Below are positions 37,059 to 47,522 of a stretch of 64,000 nucleotides of DNA, piece after piece (the first letter of the stretch is position 1; the number at the start of each line of letters is the position of its first letter). Under the pieces are notes generated by a model that had not been told where the DNA came from, ran no database searches, and was given only the letters and a program-made list of their open reading frames with translations. Source of the DNA: Isoetes taiwanensis (Eukaryota; Streptophyta; Lycopodiopsida; Isoetales; Isoetaceae). The stretch is taken from assembly GCA_021234155.1 (NCBI GenBank), contig JAJEKV010000003.1:13624386-13688385 (forward strand), in the 5' to 3' direction. The translations under genes were made by a program, and so were the position numbers.

Positions 37059-37726
37059 AAGGTGCCAGATGTGAAGGAAATATCCATGGCAAGTTTGAAA
37101 CAAAGATGCCCTGTGAAAAGGCTAAAGAAGACAATCAGGTTGTACTTATCTTTCCCCATCAAAAATATGCTAGAAAAGATGAAGAGCTTGATGAGTTTGA
37201 TTCTTTAATGAAGAATGCAAAAATAAGTGTAGATCTGCTCACATTGCTGAGAATTGCACCTTCTTATAGAGAAAAGATACTGAATATGACCAAGGAGGAG
37301 CATGTCACTTTATCACAAGAAGAACAAGTAGCTCTCATAGGTCACATTGATGAACAAATGCTAGTGCAAAATGAATATGACCCAGGTGCTTTCAAATGTG
37401 CAGCTAAGGTGAGCAAAAGAACTCTAACTAAAGTGCTACTTGATGGGGGATCTCCTTTAAATGTTATGCCTCATCATGTAATGAGAATGTGTGGTCTAGA
37501 AATAGACAGGAAGGCACCTATGGTGTTAAAATCCTTCTCGAACTCAAAGATAAATCCTATAGGCATATTAAGCAATGTTCTGATAAATGTTGAAGGAATT
37601 GTGGTTGCTGCTAACTTTGTGGTGGTGGCCTTTAAAGGAATGGATGACAAGACAGATATATATGACCTGCTCTTAAGGAGAAGATTGCTTTCCACAGTTG
37701 ATGCCAGACTAATTTGGTCAAAATGA
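37059..37726 (+). pseudogene. pro: Gypsy protease segment
   Basis: Open frame continuing the gypsy polyprotein after the copia insert. The protease motif VLLDGGSPLNVMP (near 37434-37470) matches the DGGSxxN form found in Tat/Athila-type plant gypsy proteases, followed by GMDDKTDIYDLLLRRRLL in place of the usual IL-G-RPWL block. The frame stops at 37726 and later domains are in other frames. Confidence 0.75.
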
Positions 37727-37837
37727 GAATGCACTATATCAGATGGCAAGAGAACAGTAACCCATAGGTGAGTTTGAATCTATCAATTTTATTGAAGAAG
37801 ACTTGTTGGTGCCAAAAATCTTGTTGGTGAATATGAA

Positions 37838-38290
37838 ATGTCCATTGCTGTCTCAAATGCAAAGTCACTACTAACAGCAAAGGATGATACATCTTCACAA
37901 GAAAATTGTGCCTTCTTATGGTTTGATGGGGGAGTTTCCAAAAAATTAAATATTGCTTCTTCTGCTGCCAATTTAAAAGACAAAAATAGCAGGTTCTTGG
38001 CTAAGGTTGGCAGGGTACACCCCAATACTACATCAAACATGGCTGAATATAAGGCTATTACTGCAAGGCTTCAAGAAGCTAAACATATTGGCATAACTAA
38101 TATTGTTATCTTTGATGATTCTCAATTAGTTTGCAGGCCAATTTCAGGTGAATATCAAGCCAAGCAGGAGGAAATGATATAGCACTTAGAGACAAACCAT
38201 AGAAGAGCTTGCAGGATTCAAGAGTTGGGAGCTGCAACATGTGACAAGAGATCTGAATGTTGAAGCATATTTTCTTTGCAAAAATGTTCT
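37838..38290 (+). pseudogene. Archaeal-type RNase H (aRNH) of the gypsy element, placed before RT
   Basis: AFLWFDGGVSKKLNIASSA (first catalytic Asp in FDG), NTTSNMAEYKAITARLQEAK (catalytic Glu in AEY) and IGITNIVIFDDSQLVCRPIS (Asp in DSQ) are the RNase HI signature in the archaeal-like form known from plant Tat elements. A frame change near 38182 leads to LAGFKSWELQHVTRDLNVEA, matching the last block HVxRxxNxxAD, with the final Asp replaced by Tyr. That last block shares one uninterrupted frame with the start of RT, so the placement before RT is original and not a rearrangement of fragments. Confidence 0.75.
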
Positions 38291-39296
38291 ACTTGAACAT
38301 TTATCTGAGGGAGCAATCAGAGAAGAAGAATTGGAGGAGAAAGACTTAAGGCAATTACATCCCATCATGGTGATCAATGCAAGCAATGAAAAACATGTAG
38401 GGGAGGTAAAAATAGAGAAAAATGGCCAAGGGAGAATTTTGTATGTTGGAGATCTTTTCAAAAAAGAAGATGAAGGTAAAGTTACTCAAATCTTAGATGA
38501 GTGGAAGGATATTTTTGCTTGGGATTATAAAGAGCTACTAGGTGTTGACAGGAAGGTTTGTGAATTTGAAATAAGAATTAAAGAGAATGAAAAACCTGTA
38601 GTGCAGAATTTAAGAAGGATAAATGTTGCTTTGCCTGACCTGATAAAAGAAGAGCTTTTTAAAATGAAAGATGCAGGTGTCATAACAGAGATAATAAATC
38701 GTGATTGGTTGTCCTGTATTGTGCCAGTTGAAAAACAAAAAAAAAAACAATAAGGATATGCATTGATTATAGAGACCTGAATAAAGCCACTGTGAAAGAT
38801 TGCTAACCTTTTCTGGGACAAGTTTTACATGATGTTGCTGGAAAAGAAATCTACTCTTTCTTGGATGGTTTTTCAGGATTCAATCAAATTAGCATCAAGG
38901 AGAAAGATCAGCCCAAGATAGCATTTATTACACCTTGGGGCACCTTTGCTATGAAAAGGATGCCTTTTGGCCTAATGAATGCTTCAACAACATTTCAGAG
39001 AGCAATGGATTTCATATTCAAAGAAATGCCATCACATTTGTTCATACTCTTTCTAGATGATCTTTGCTTGGGAACTTCTATGGATGATCACTTGAATTGT
39101 TGGATTAAACTTTTTACTTTGTGCAGAAAAGGGGGAGTAAGTCTAAATCCCAAGAAGTGCATGTTCCTATGTTCCAAAGGAGATTTGCTGGGGCATGAGA
39201 TATCAAGAGGAGGTATTCAAGTTGCTGAAAGCAAAGTGCAGGCTCTGAGGAGGCTTATACCACCCAGGACCATCAAGCAGGTGAAAAGCTTTTTAG
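38291..39296 (+). pseudogene. pol: Gypsy reverse transcriptase
   Basis: WKDIFAWDYKELLGVDRKV, LIKEELFKMKDAGVI, then after a frame change at an A-run (about 38740) RICIDYRDLNKAT. A second frame gives YSFLDGFSGFNQISIKEKDQ, KRMPFGLMNASTTFQRAM and ILFLDDLCLG (catalytic xLDD box), LNPKKCMFL, LGHEISRGGI and IKQVKSFLGM. This is a typical Ty3/gypsy RT. The frame changes prevent a full enzyme from being made. Confidence 0.85.
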
Positions 39297-39935
39297 GTAT
39301 GACAAGGGATGTATATGCCACATTTTTCTCATACAGTCAGCCCAATCACAGATCTGATAAAAATAGAAAAATTCACAAAGCAAGAAAGCAAGCATATACT
39401 TGTAAATTGGAATGAGTCTTGTCAAGAGGCTTTTGACAAGATAATTCAAGCAATTTATGAATCTACCTTGCTTAAACCTCCTGATCCCTCAAAACCTTTT
39501 CAAGCTTATATAAGCATCACAAAAAAGAGCCATAGAGATAGCTTTGCTGCAGGAAAGCATGATCATCACCTTTGCAAGCAAAATTTGGTCAGATACAGAA
39601 GTCAGATACTCTAGACTCGAGAAAAGTGCAGCTGCCCTCATATTTCTGATAGAGAGACAAAGCCACATTTTTCAAAATAGTGAAATTCAAGTCATGATGA
39701 GGCAAGATCCTATGTCCCTGCTTTTTGCTAAAAATCCACACAGTTAAAATATATAAATGGGCTTGCAAAGTCCAGACCTACGACTTGAGTGTAAAAGTAA
39801 CAAAACAATTAAAGATCCCAGTGCATATCTTCCTTATGCTCTCTTTAAGCATGAGGACCAAGAAGGTTTGGATGAATTTGAAAACAATGTCGATGCTAAC
39901 TTGGTTGGTTCTTACATGAGAGAAGTAGATTTGCA
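39297..39935 (+). pseudogene. Gypsy RT connection and second RNase H, degenerate
   Basis: ITDLIKIEKFTKQ, WNESCQEAFDKIIQAIYEST and LLKPPDPSKPFQAYI mark the link to the standard gypsy RNase H. Later pieces (YSRLEKSAAALIFLIERQSH) correspond to the end of that domain. Catalytic residues cannot be confirmed because the stretch is scattered over frames. Confidence 0.6.
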
Positions 39936-40049
39936 AGAAGAAATTAAAAAGTACCTGGAGTTTGGAGAGCTGCCCCAAGAACTGAATACCAGCCAGCAAA
40001 GAAGATTCAGAGAAAAATGCAGCAAATTTAGACTTATAAATGAGTATTA

Positions 40050-41164
40050 ATGAGGTATGTGGACAAAGAAGAGGCAAATTTGGTTATGGAGGCTTGTCAT
40101 GATGGAGTATGTGGAGGACACTATGCAGCTAACACAACAGGCAAGAAAATATTGAGGTCTGGACACTTTTGGCCTACTCTTTACAAAGACTGCTATGAGA
40201 AAATTAGGAGTTGTTATAAGTGCCAAATATTTGGCAAAAGAATTCTGCAACCAGCACAGTCATAACTTCCCCTAGACCATTCTAGGTTTGGGGGTTGGAC
40301 TTCGTTGGCCCACCTTCTTCTGCTTAACATGAATATGTGCTTGTTGCAATAGACTTTGTCACAAAATGGGCTGAGGCAGCACCTCTGAGGCAAGCTAATG
40401 CTTTGACTATAACAAGATTCTTACATGAAAGTATATGTGCCAGGTTTGGTATATCCTTCAAACTGATATCTGATAGAGGCAGTCAATTCATTAATGAAGT
40501 CATTGCAACTTTTCTAATCACACTTAAGGTGAAGCATGTGAAAAGCTCCTTCTATTATCCTCAAGGAAATGGTCAGGCAAAATCCACCAACAAAGTTCTC
40601 AAATCAATTCTGCAGAAGACCGTAGATATTTCTAAAAGAGATTGGCATGTCAAATCACATGATGCATTGTGGGCCTACAGGACTACTGTTAAAACAGCTA
40701 CCAGGCACACACCCTTCAGCCTGGTGTATGGAATATAATCAGTTGTTCCAGTAGAGCTTGAGTTACCATCTTTGAGGCTGACATACAAAATTAACTTGGA
40801 AATGGAAGAGGCACTCAAAGATAGATTTGCCAGGTTGCTGCAGTTAGAGGAACATAGATTTGAAGCTGAAAATGCCATTTTGTTGAAGAAGGCAAAGGAT
40901 ATAGCGGTTTTCAAGGCTGCTCATAAACTTCAAGGCACTCTCAAGAATGGTGAATTAGTGCTGAAATGGAACAAAGCCAAAGAGAAGATAGCCAGCAAGT
41001 TTGAGAATTTATGGGAAGGACCATTTGAAGTCATTGGTACAACATGCAAAGATTCCTATTGGCTAAGATCACTGATTGATGGTAATGAACTACTCAACCC
41101 TATCAGCATTCTGCATCTCAAGAGGTATTGGCAACAACATGTTGCCTTGATTTTATTTGAATAA
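40050..41164 (+). pseudogene. Gypsy integrase
   Basis: The N-terminal HHCC zinc site is visible as ACHDGVCGGHYAANTTGKKI ... CYKCQIF (40095-40240). The core reads VAIDFVTKWAEAAPL (first Asp), KLISDRGSQF (second Asp) and YYPQGNGQAKSTNKVL, where the third catalytic residue, normally Glu, is Lys. The C-terminal segment ends NPISILHLKRYW in a third frame, stopping at 41164. Integrase inserts the cDNA; this copy is inactive. Confidence 0.85.
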
Positions 41165-42025
41165 GTATGCCTTAGAGTTAATTATTAGTTTGCTGCAGGT
41201 TTGTGCTTGTTGCAGTAGGATAGTTCTCTTTTACTAAGAAGCTTAAATAGGTTGAGTAGTGAGCAGTCTAAAATTTAACTTATTTCAGTCAAGTTTAGTT
41301 TATTTCAAGTAGAAAATGGACTAAGCAATTCTTCAAGTGCTTGCAGAAATGCAGGGTTTAAGATCATTTAAGAGCAAGGTGCAAGTTGTCAAATTCAAGA
41401 ATTCAAGCTTAAATATCTAGCATAATAACAGGGGGTTTCCCTTGTATTTTTGTACTTTTTTCTCTATGGTTTTCATATGATTTTGAGGTCGTATTCTATG
41501 AGATGTACTAATCAGTACATCTAGAGTGCGCACTATAGTTTCATGTTTTAGTTGCACGTTCTTAATGGTTTTTGCTCCCTTACCCATCTCAATGGCCAAG
41601 ATTGACTCTATGGCCTTTCAATCCAAAGGTTTACAATAAAAGCCCTTTTCTAACGCCATATTTAAAAATGGATATTGAAAGCAGATGTCGAGCTCTTCTT
41701 TTTTAGGGTTATCACAAAACATGGCGATGGCTCGTCAAATCATCTAAGGCAAGGGGCGGCAGCGGGTAGCCAAGAGCCAGAGTATCTTGTTGGTTCTGCT
41801 CTGACCTTCTGCCTGCATTGGATATAACCAAACTATTCTTCAAAATGGCATTTGTTCTCTTCACGAATTTGCTGGCTTGGAATAATCGGGGCTAAAGTAA
41901 GAGCGCATTGGTTTCACTTCCTTGTAAAATTCGCTCCTTTATATCCTTGAATTTTCACATCTTGCAAACAGGAATAGGAGTTGCTTGCATTAGCCCCCGT
42001 CAGAACTCCGCAACCCTAACATATC
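41165..42025. other. 3' flank of the gypsy body, LTR not delimited
   Basis: AT-rich, no conserved coding sequence. Part should be the gypsy 3' untranslated region and LTR, but no matching 5' copy was found. The truncated end of the SAC51-like frame at 42026 may mark where repeat sequence replaced the gene's 3' part. Confidence 0.4.
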
Positions 42026-42883
42026 TCACCCCGTTAACGGGCTTATCAATGTTAAGGTTGTTTTCCTGTGCATCTTATCTGTATGACGTTGAATATCTTC
42101 AAGTTTGGAACTGGGACTATGATCTGTGCTTGTTTCATTATCAGAGCTAAACAAGGCCTCCAAATCTTCACTATCTTCCTCGACAGAACTCATCTTATCA
42201 GCATTGCTTTTGGCATCATCAGAAAGCGATAACATGAACTGGGTATGTGTATCACTTTTAGACAGAGAAGAAACACGGCTTTGCCTTGTTTTCTGCAACG
42301 TAGCACATGCTATGGCCATGATCTCCCTATAAGCTACTAACTGTTTATCCTCATCCCTAGCATCTTCTATTGCATTTCTGAACAAGTATTCCAGATGATC
42401 TACTGCTTTAAAATCTGCATCGTTTGCTGGCTTATAATCATCATTAACGCTTACTGTATTTAGATTCAAAGGAGAGAGTTCATGTACAACACCTGGATGT
42501 AAAAACACTCTTCCTTTCCGGCCTGCCTGATCGAAGACTTTAAAGCACTGAAGAGATCTGCAAATAGGAGGTCTGATTTCTTCAGACGGTTGCGCCATTG
42601 TACCCCTTGAAGACATATAGAATTGCATGTCACGGTCTGCTTGTCTGCTACAGAAATTCGAAAAGCCTATTGAAGCTGGTAAATGAATGGTTTTATGTTT
42701 TGTGTTTCTGCATTTTAGGGTTCTTGTTGCTGCCGTGAGCTTCTCATCGAATGCCCAGACTTTGCATCTGAGATATATTCTATTGTGAATGTTCATTGCT
42801 GTGACAGACCTATGCTTACCAAGTACGTTTTGTTTTGTACTGGACACCATGCTTGCCAAGTATGTTTTTTTTTTCCTGGGCAC
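42026..42883 (-). pseudogene. SAC51/bHLH143-like protein, N-terminal and acidic regions only
   Basis: 285 codons from ATG at 42883. The block CFKVFDQAGRKGRVFLHPG followed by ELSPLNLN, and the acidic block SSVEEDSEDLEALFSSDNE with TSTDHSPSS, match the order and wording of conserved boxes in plant SAC51-like bHLH proteins (FDQSG box; EDTEELNALLYSD then TGHSPS). Those factors are translationally controlled and act in vascular development with thermospermine signalling. The bHLH domain that should follow the HSPS box is missing: the frame ends after LTLISPLTG. It is therefore truncated, probably by the neighbouring repeat insertion. No conserved upstream ORF peptide was recognised upstream. The family call rests on remembered motifs and is moderate. 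Confidence 0.5.
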
Positions 42884-43270
42884 CTCTGTATTTCAAAGCT
42901 TCTGTTGATGTTTGCTTTTGCTTTGTTCGGATTAGAGGAAGAAAGTGCACTTAGAATAATTTCCAAGTTGGATGCTGGTTGCTTTTTAGCTGTCTCACAC
43001 TCACTAGTGCTGCTTGTGTCTCAGGACTATTACATCCAATATCTTGATGGGTGCACCATGAATTCTAAGGCTGAACCATAAATTCTGAGTCTGAACAACA
43101 AAGGGCAATAAAAAGCCTAGAAGATGCAATAAAGCACTGCATCTCTGAGGTATCTAGGATTCCATTTATATCATTTTCATTCCTCTGTCAGTTTAAAAAT
43201 TGTAACCCTTGCCTTGGTATATGCAGGGCATGAGGGTGCAATTGTGTGTTCAGATAGAGTGGGTTTGTTA

Positions 43271-43459
43271 TTAGATGTGAGACATCTGTTTCAAGAAAAT
43301 GGGTTGTAGCTGCTGGCTTGCCAGTTTCTGTCTATGGCGCCGTTCCTCAAGGTCAACCCTTCCATTTATCTGTTGCTGGCCGATCACGGGCCCCGCTCTC
43401 CCATCCCCGCCCCCGTTATCAGCCAAAAGTTGATCCCTTGTAAGTTGTCCGCGCCAACG
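43271..43459 (-). other. Exon-like open stretch, unknown
   Basis: 63-codon frame without ATG, reading RWRGQLTRDQLLADNGGGDG, then GQQQINGRVDLEERRHRQK, ending KQMSHI and TAA at 43271. It lies in a locally GC-rich island upstream of the SAC51-like frame and could be a 5' exon or an unrelated relic. Confidence 0.25.
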
Positions 43460-44459
43460 TTATCACGCACAATCCATGGAAATGAATATATTTTGAAATG
43501 AATGTATTTTACGTGACTGATGCTGAAGGAAATTCTGTTAACATGCAAGATCAGGGCTTTAACATCAGGGCTTCAACTGTCTATTACCCGTTTTTTCCTT
43601 TTATCTTGCTATTTAATGTAGAACCTGGTACATAATGTTTCTGAGATCTAGTAGGAATACCACATTTTGAAATATTTATTCTTTTGGGTGTTAAACAATC
43701 TTCTTTGGTATTTGAGTCTGGCATGCATTGTTTCGATTAATCTAATTTATGCTACCAAATTTATAAGCATTCCTATTGCATTGCTTGCCTTTTTCGTTCT
43801 TCATGTTCCATTGGTTGGTAATGTTTACTTTGCATACTTGTTATGGTAGTGCAGATATTTCATACTACAGTGGATGTTTGATGCTACAGTATTCGCTATG
43901 CCATGCATATTCAATATGTATTATGCTAGATATTGATGCTACAATATTTGCCATGCCATGTAAGTTCAATAAATTGTGGCAATATGTTGATATCTCTATC
44001 GATATGATGAGAATTATGCAAGTGTTTGGTTTGTATTAAATGCTTTTTTATTTTTTTCATCAATCTTTACACAATTCCTAAGGCCATTAAAGTTTACCTC
44101 CTTTCTTAGGGCCCGAAGGGCCAAAATTTTTTTTTAGTATAACTACCATTAACAATAATTAATACAAACTATTGCATTCCACACTTAAAAATAAAATCCC
44201 CCCTTAAACCCCCTTTGGTTTGGGTGCATATTCACAGGGGGGTGATGTAGGGCGGCGAGAGCCCCTAAAATCATGTTATACATGTACAAAATTAACACCA
44301 TATAGTATATTGTCTCAAATCTTATAGTATTTTATAAATTTTGTTATACAGTATACCAAAACTTGTACAGGCATACCCCACAAATGAGGATTTCTATGTA
44401 CGGTCTAGATCGAGGAATAAAAGGCATATATGCTCATCCAACAGCTCTCGATGCCCGGA

Positions 44460-44725
44460 GTCACCCCCCGTGTGAACCCCGGGGGATTCAGTATTCTTTG
44501 CAGTACGGGACATGTGCATGCAAGAAAGGGGGGTTTTTTTTACCATTCAGTATTTGTATACTTACCATTAGGGGGTTTTTTTGCCATTATCTGGGGCAAA
44601 ATATATACTTTAGGGGTTAAATTAGCTTCCACAGATCAGTATACTAGGGATGTTTTTGGGCACACTTCGAACGCAGATGTCCATACCCTTTTATTACTAA
44701 GTGCATCCCCCGGGGTGTGAACAAG
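44460..44725. repeat. Segment with inverted GC-rich ends
   Basis: GTGTGAACCCCGGGGGAT (about 44470-44487) and ATCCCCCGGGGTGTGAAC (about 44703-44720) have complementary cores (ACCCCGGGGGAT against ATCCCCCGGGGT) and enclose about 215 bp with three (G)n(T)n runs. It may be a small MITE. No target duplication was recognised. Confidence 0.4.
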
Positions 44726-44898
44726 CACATGTTTTCCATGCAGGAGCATCTGCTATGCATTTTGTCATGCATTACTTCCATCTATCTTCAGCACCATGCA
44801 TTGTTCTCATTTGCCTTCACAATTCATCTCATTAAGTTGCTGACATCCCTGCCATAACAACAACTCAAGTTATGTTCTAATATTCACTTGTCGTGTAG

Positions 44899-45018
44899 GT
44901 TCACCAGTCATACCATCATCATCCTTTATTAGTTGACCAATACCATGAATACTTGACTTCTGCTCCACATAAAGTTCCCATATTGCCTATCACCACCCCA
45001 TCTACGGCAACTATCTGA
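44899..45018 (+). other. Exon-like open stretch after an AG acceptor, unknown
   Basis: Following GTGTAG| the frame reads VHQSYHHHPLLVDQYHEYLT and SAPHKVPILPITTPSTATI to TGA at 45016-45018. It is coding-like, but no partner exon or family was recognised. It stops just before repeat copy 2. Confidence 0.25.
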
Positions 45019-45083
45019 AGACAATGGAGATTTTCTTTAGCTCCAAGGGGCTGGTAGACCAGCCTGCTTCCTTTTTTAGCATG

Positions 45084-45629
45084 ATGCTGCCATGCTATGG
45101 CAGCATAGAAGAGCATTGCACACAATGGCATGTTGACTTGAGCATTTGAATATAAAGCTGCAGATTTGATGACTTTCACAAGTAGACACTAGCTTGAAGA
45201 GCCAAGGAGAGGACATTCATTGAAGATCACACAAGCAAGCAAGGAAAGAAGATTCAAGCAAAGCAATTTGAAGATTGGAAGACCCCTCAAGTTGACTTGG
45301 TATGTGGTTTACTTTGAGTTCTTGGCATGAACACCTTTTCACATGGTTCATCTCTAGAGTTTATCACCTTATTCCTATTCAAAACATCCTACTTGCCTCA
45401 TATTCCATGTCTCACCGTCATATCCCATAGCATTTTGGCAAATAGCCCTTTCTCTAGTCAAAACATACCATTCATGCACCATTCACACCATATCCACTTA
45501 TCATGCCATCACCATCTTGAAGAAGCAAAAATTCTACTCAATTTCACCTCTCCCATGATCTAAGGTCATGTTCTCTCTCTAGAAGTCAAAGTGGAGAGAG
45601 AAAGTGCATTAATTCCTAAGGGAAACATG
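45084..45629. repeat. 545-bp dispersed repeat, copy 2
   Basis: Direct copy of 13850-14392 with the same 9-bp inverted repeat at its start. Sequence identity ends at ...CCTAAGGGAAACA. Confidence 0.65.
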
Positions 45630-46239
45630 CGTCATGAACCTACGCGAAAACAAGGAAAATATGTGGAGAATACGCAAGAAATACGGAAGAAATGTGCCAA
45701 GATCGGCAAAGAACCTGATATATGAACAGGAATCAACAATACAATGGCCCGAAGGCAAGCAGGAACACGAGATAGATGCCTAGAACGCTCAAGACTGGCA
45801 TTGAACCGGAATGGTTCGACAAGAAGGAGGTGCCTCCTTATATATCTAGGCAACGGTCCAGATCGTGCCACTCCAATGGATGAGATCGTGCCAAGTGTCG
45901 CGCATGCATTTAGGTTCTAGAATATTCTAGAACCTCCTGGAGATAGTTCCACATATGAGAAAGACGTGAAGGAATGTCTTCAACAAATATTGGTAGCGCA
46001 CTTGGCAAGGGTGTGTGACGTTGGCTGACATAAATGTCGTTGGCTGACAATACTCGCAAATTTTGAACTCCATTGGTTCATCTACCCACCCGCCTATCTC
46101 AATCCTGATTTGGTATGCACTTGTGTGAATAGTCGCAATGCTGCAACGTCTTTTCATAGTCAGTTGTACCAGTGAATATGCTTGTAGTCTACGGGTCAAA
46201 GTATCCATGTAATGAGATGTCTTTACATTTTCCATGCTA

Positions 46240-46620
46240 CTAGCATCCCAAAGCTTGTATAAAAGAGAGAAAACATGGTAGGATGATTGTCCTATAAACT
46301 ACTACTTCTAATGGTGCCACTATGTCTGCGACATGTTGTAGAATGAGATTTGGAAAAGTTTTAATGGCTTTTTCCCTGGCTGTCTGCATTAACGGTGTGA
46401 GATATTCTTCGAGTGTGTCCCTTGCTTCTTCCCATTCATCAAGCTGGATATTGAAGTTAGAGAGGTCTATCATTTGGATTTCCAGAGCTATTGATTTGGC
46501 ATCCTCCAATGCGTCATAATTGTCCAACTGTTGAAAGTGCTCCTTGATATGTTCGTTGCCAAGGAATATGAGATAGCTATGGTCGACCGAGGGCAGACAT
46601 CGTCGAACTGTGACACGCAC
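46240..46620 (-). CDS. Hypothetical helical ORF, unknown
   Basis: 126 codons. Residues 22-105 look alpha-helical and acidic (EHFQQLDNYDALEDAKSIAL, LDEWEEARDTLEEYLTPLMQ). No family is recognised. It might be a retroelement gag-like relic or an exon of a minus-strand gene. Nothing in the neighbours helps to decide. Confidence 0.3.
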   Translation of the reverse strand: MRVTVRRCLPSVDHSYLIFLGNEHIKEHFQQLDNYDALEDAKSIALEIQMIDLSNFNIQLDEWEEARDTLEEYLTPLMQTAREKAIKTFPNLILQHVADIVAPLEVVVYRTIILPCFLSFIQALGC

Positions 46621-47174
46621 TAAGATTGCCCTATGTTTGAGACTAAGATGCCCAAGAGTCTTTTAAGTGTCAAAGCATGCTTTGTGCAAAAGTACTCCAT
46701 ATTTTAGTGCCTATAAGCAAAGGTAACACAACTATTGATACAATAACCATGTACGTTATGGGTGGCAAGTCTTGTTTCATGCGGCTTGTGGCTATCGATG
46801 GATATTATGACCCAAACTCTTCATAACAAAAATGTAAACAAATCTCATTTTTCATTGGACAAGTCTTTTTGTCTTCTTTCCATCTCTGTTTTGGAGGAGA
46901 GACAAAATATGTCTAAGTATGTTGATTAGTGATTTCTCACATCTCAAATTTGGAGCCCTTTGGACCATCTGGTGGCGTCGCCTTTACATGCATAAAAGGC
47001 CATAAGGCTTTTCATACAGTGGCTGAAAATATTGCATTACAAGAAGAAACAAGGTTGCCAACAAAAAGATTGCATATGCATTGTGTTGGATTGACCTGAG
47101 ATCATTGGTTAAGTATGACTAACATCATATCTAGTAATAGGGACTTTAAAATCTATTGCTCTAAGGTCACAGTT

Positions 47175-47290
47175 TCGAGATTGACCATATGTAATTTATC
47201 ATCACATGAGATTACTAGACTTTAAGATTCATTGCCATCATGTCACAGGGGTTCGATATTGACTATATGTAATTTATCATCATATGAGGT
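47175..47290. repeat. Short imperfect direct repeat
   Basis: ttgac(c/t)atatgtaatttatc followed by atca(c/t)atgag occurs at about 47182 and 47262, preceded each time by related sequence, giving a period of about 80 bp. Confidence 0.5.
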
Positions 47291-47522
47291 GCTCTAGATT
47301 GGCTTCCTTCACATATGTATATGTACTGTATCACATATCAAGCGACTCAATGATCGAAGAGAGTTTAATTAATGAAGTACTACCAAATTTAAAAACCATG
47401 GAATCTACAACAGAGATGCAAATACACACTTGGTGGAGATACCTTGTAACAATACCCTCCCTCTGGCATAAGATCTCCTGCATTTTGCGAACGAAGAGGT
47501 TTTGGGTTTTGCAGTAACGAGC

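Larger units (their letters stand above)
19364..41164 (+). mobile_element. Ty3/gypsy (Tat-like) LTR retrotransposon body, degenerate, twice interrupted
   Basis: Gag starts at 19364 and the last integrase codons end at 41164; 20386-31187 and 31398-37053 are later insertions. Removing the copia insert restores a continuous frame across the junction (...VHTRAMQGARCEGN...), which proves the fragments belong together. Domain order is gag, zinc knuckle, protease, archaeal-type RNase H, RT, gypsy RNase H, integrase. The archaeal-type RNase H links it to the plant Tat lineage (Ogre/Retand), but its position before RT is unusual. LTRs were not delimited. Frame breaks and changed catalytic residues show the copy is dead and is the oldest layer of the nest. 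Confidence 0.85.
42884..45083. other. Upstream region of the SAC51-like frame and intergenic sequence
   Basis: Mostly AT-rich without a recognised gene. Two exon-like stretches are listed separately (43271-43459 minus; 44899-45018 plus). A small GC-rich hairpin gggcccgaagggcc lies at about 44109-44122. Confidence 0.4.
45630..47522. other. Intergenic region upstream of APC6
   Basis: Holds the unrecognised minus ORF 46240-46620 (listed separately), a short direct repeat near 47180-47290, and the presumed promoter of APC6. No clear TATA box was seen near the ATG. The sequence immediately upstream (47450-47522) looks like a 5' leader. Confidence 0.4.
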
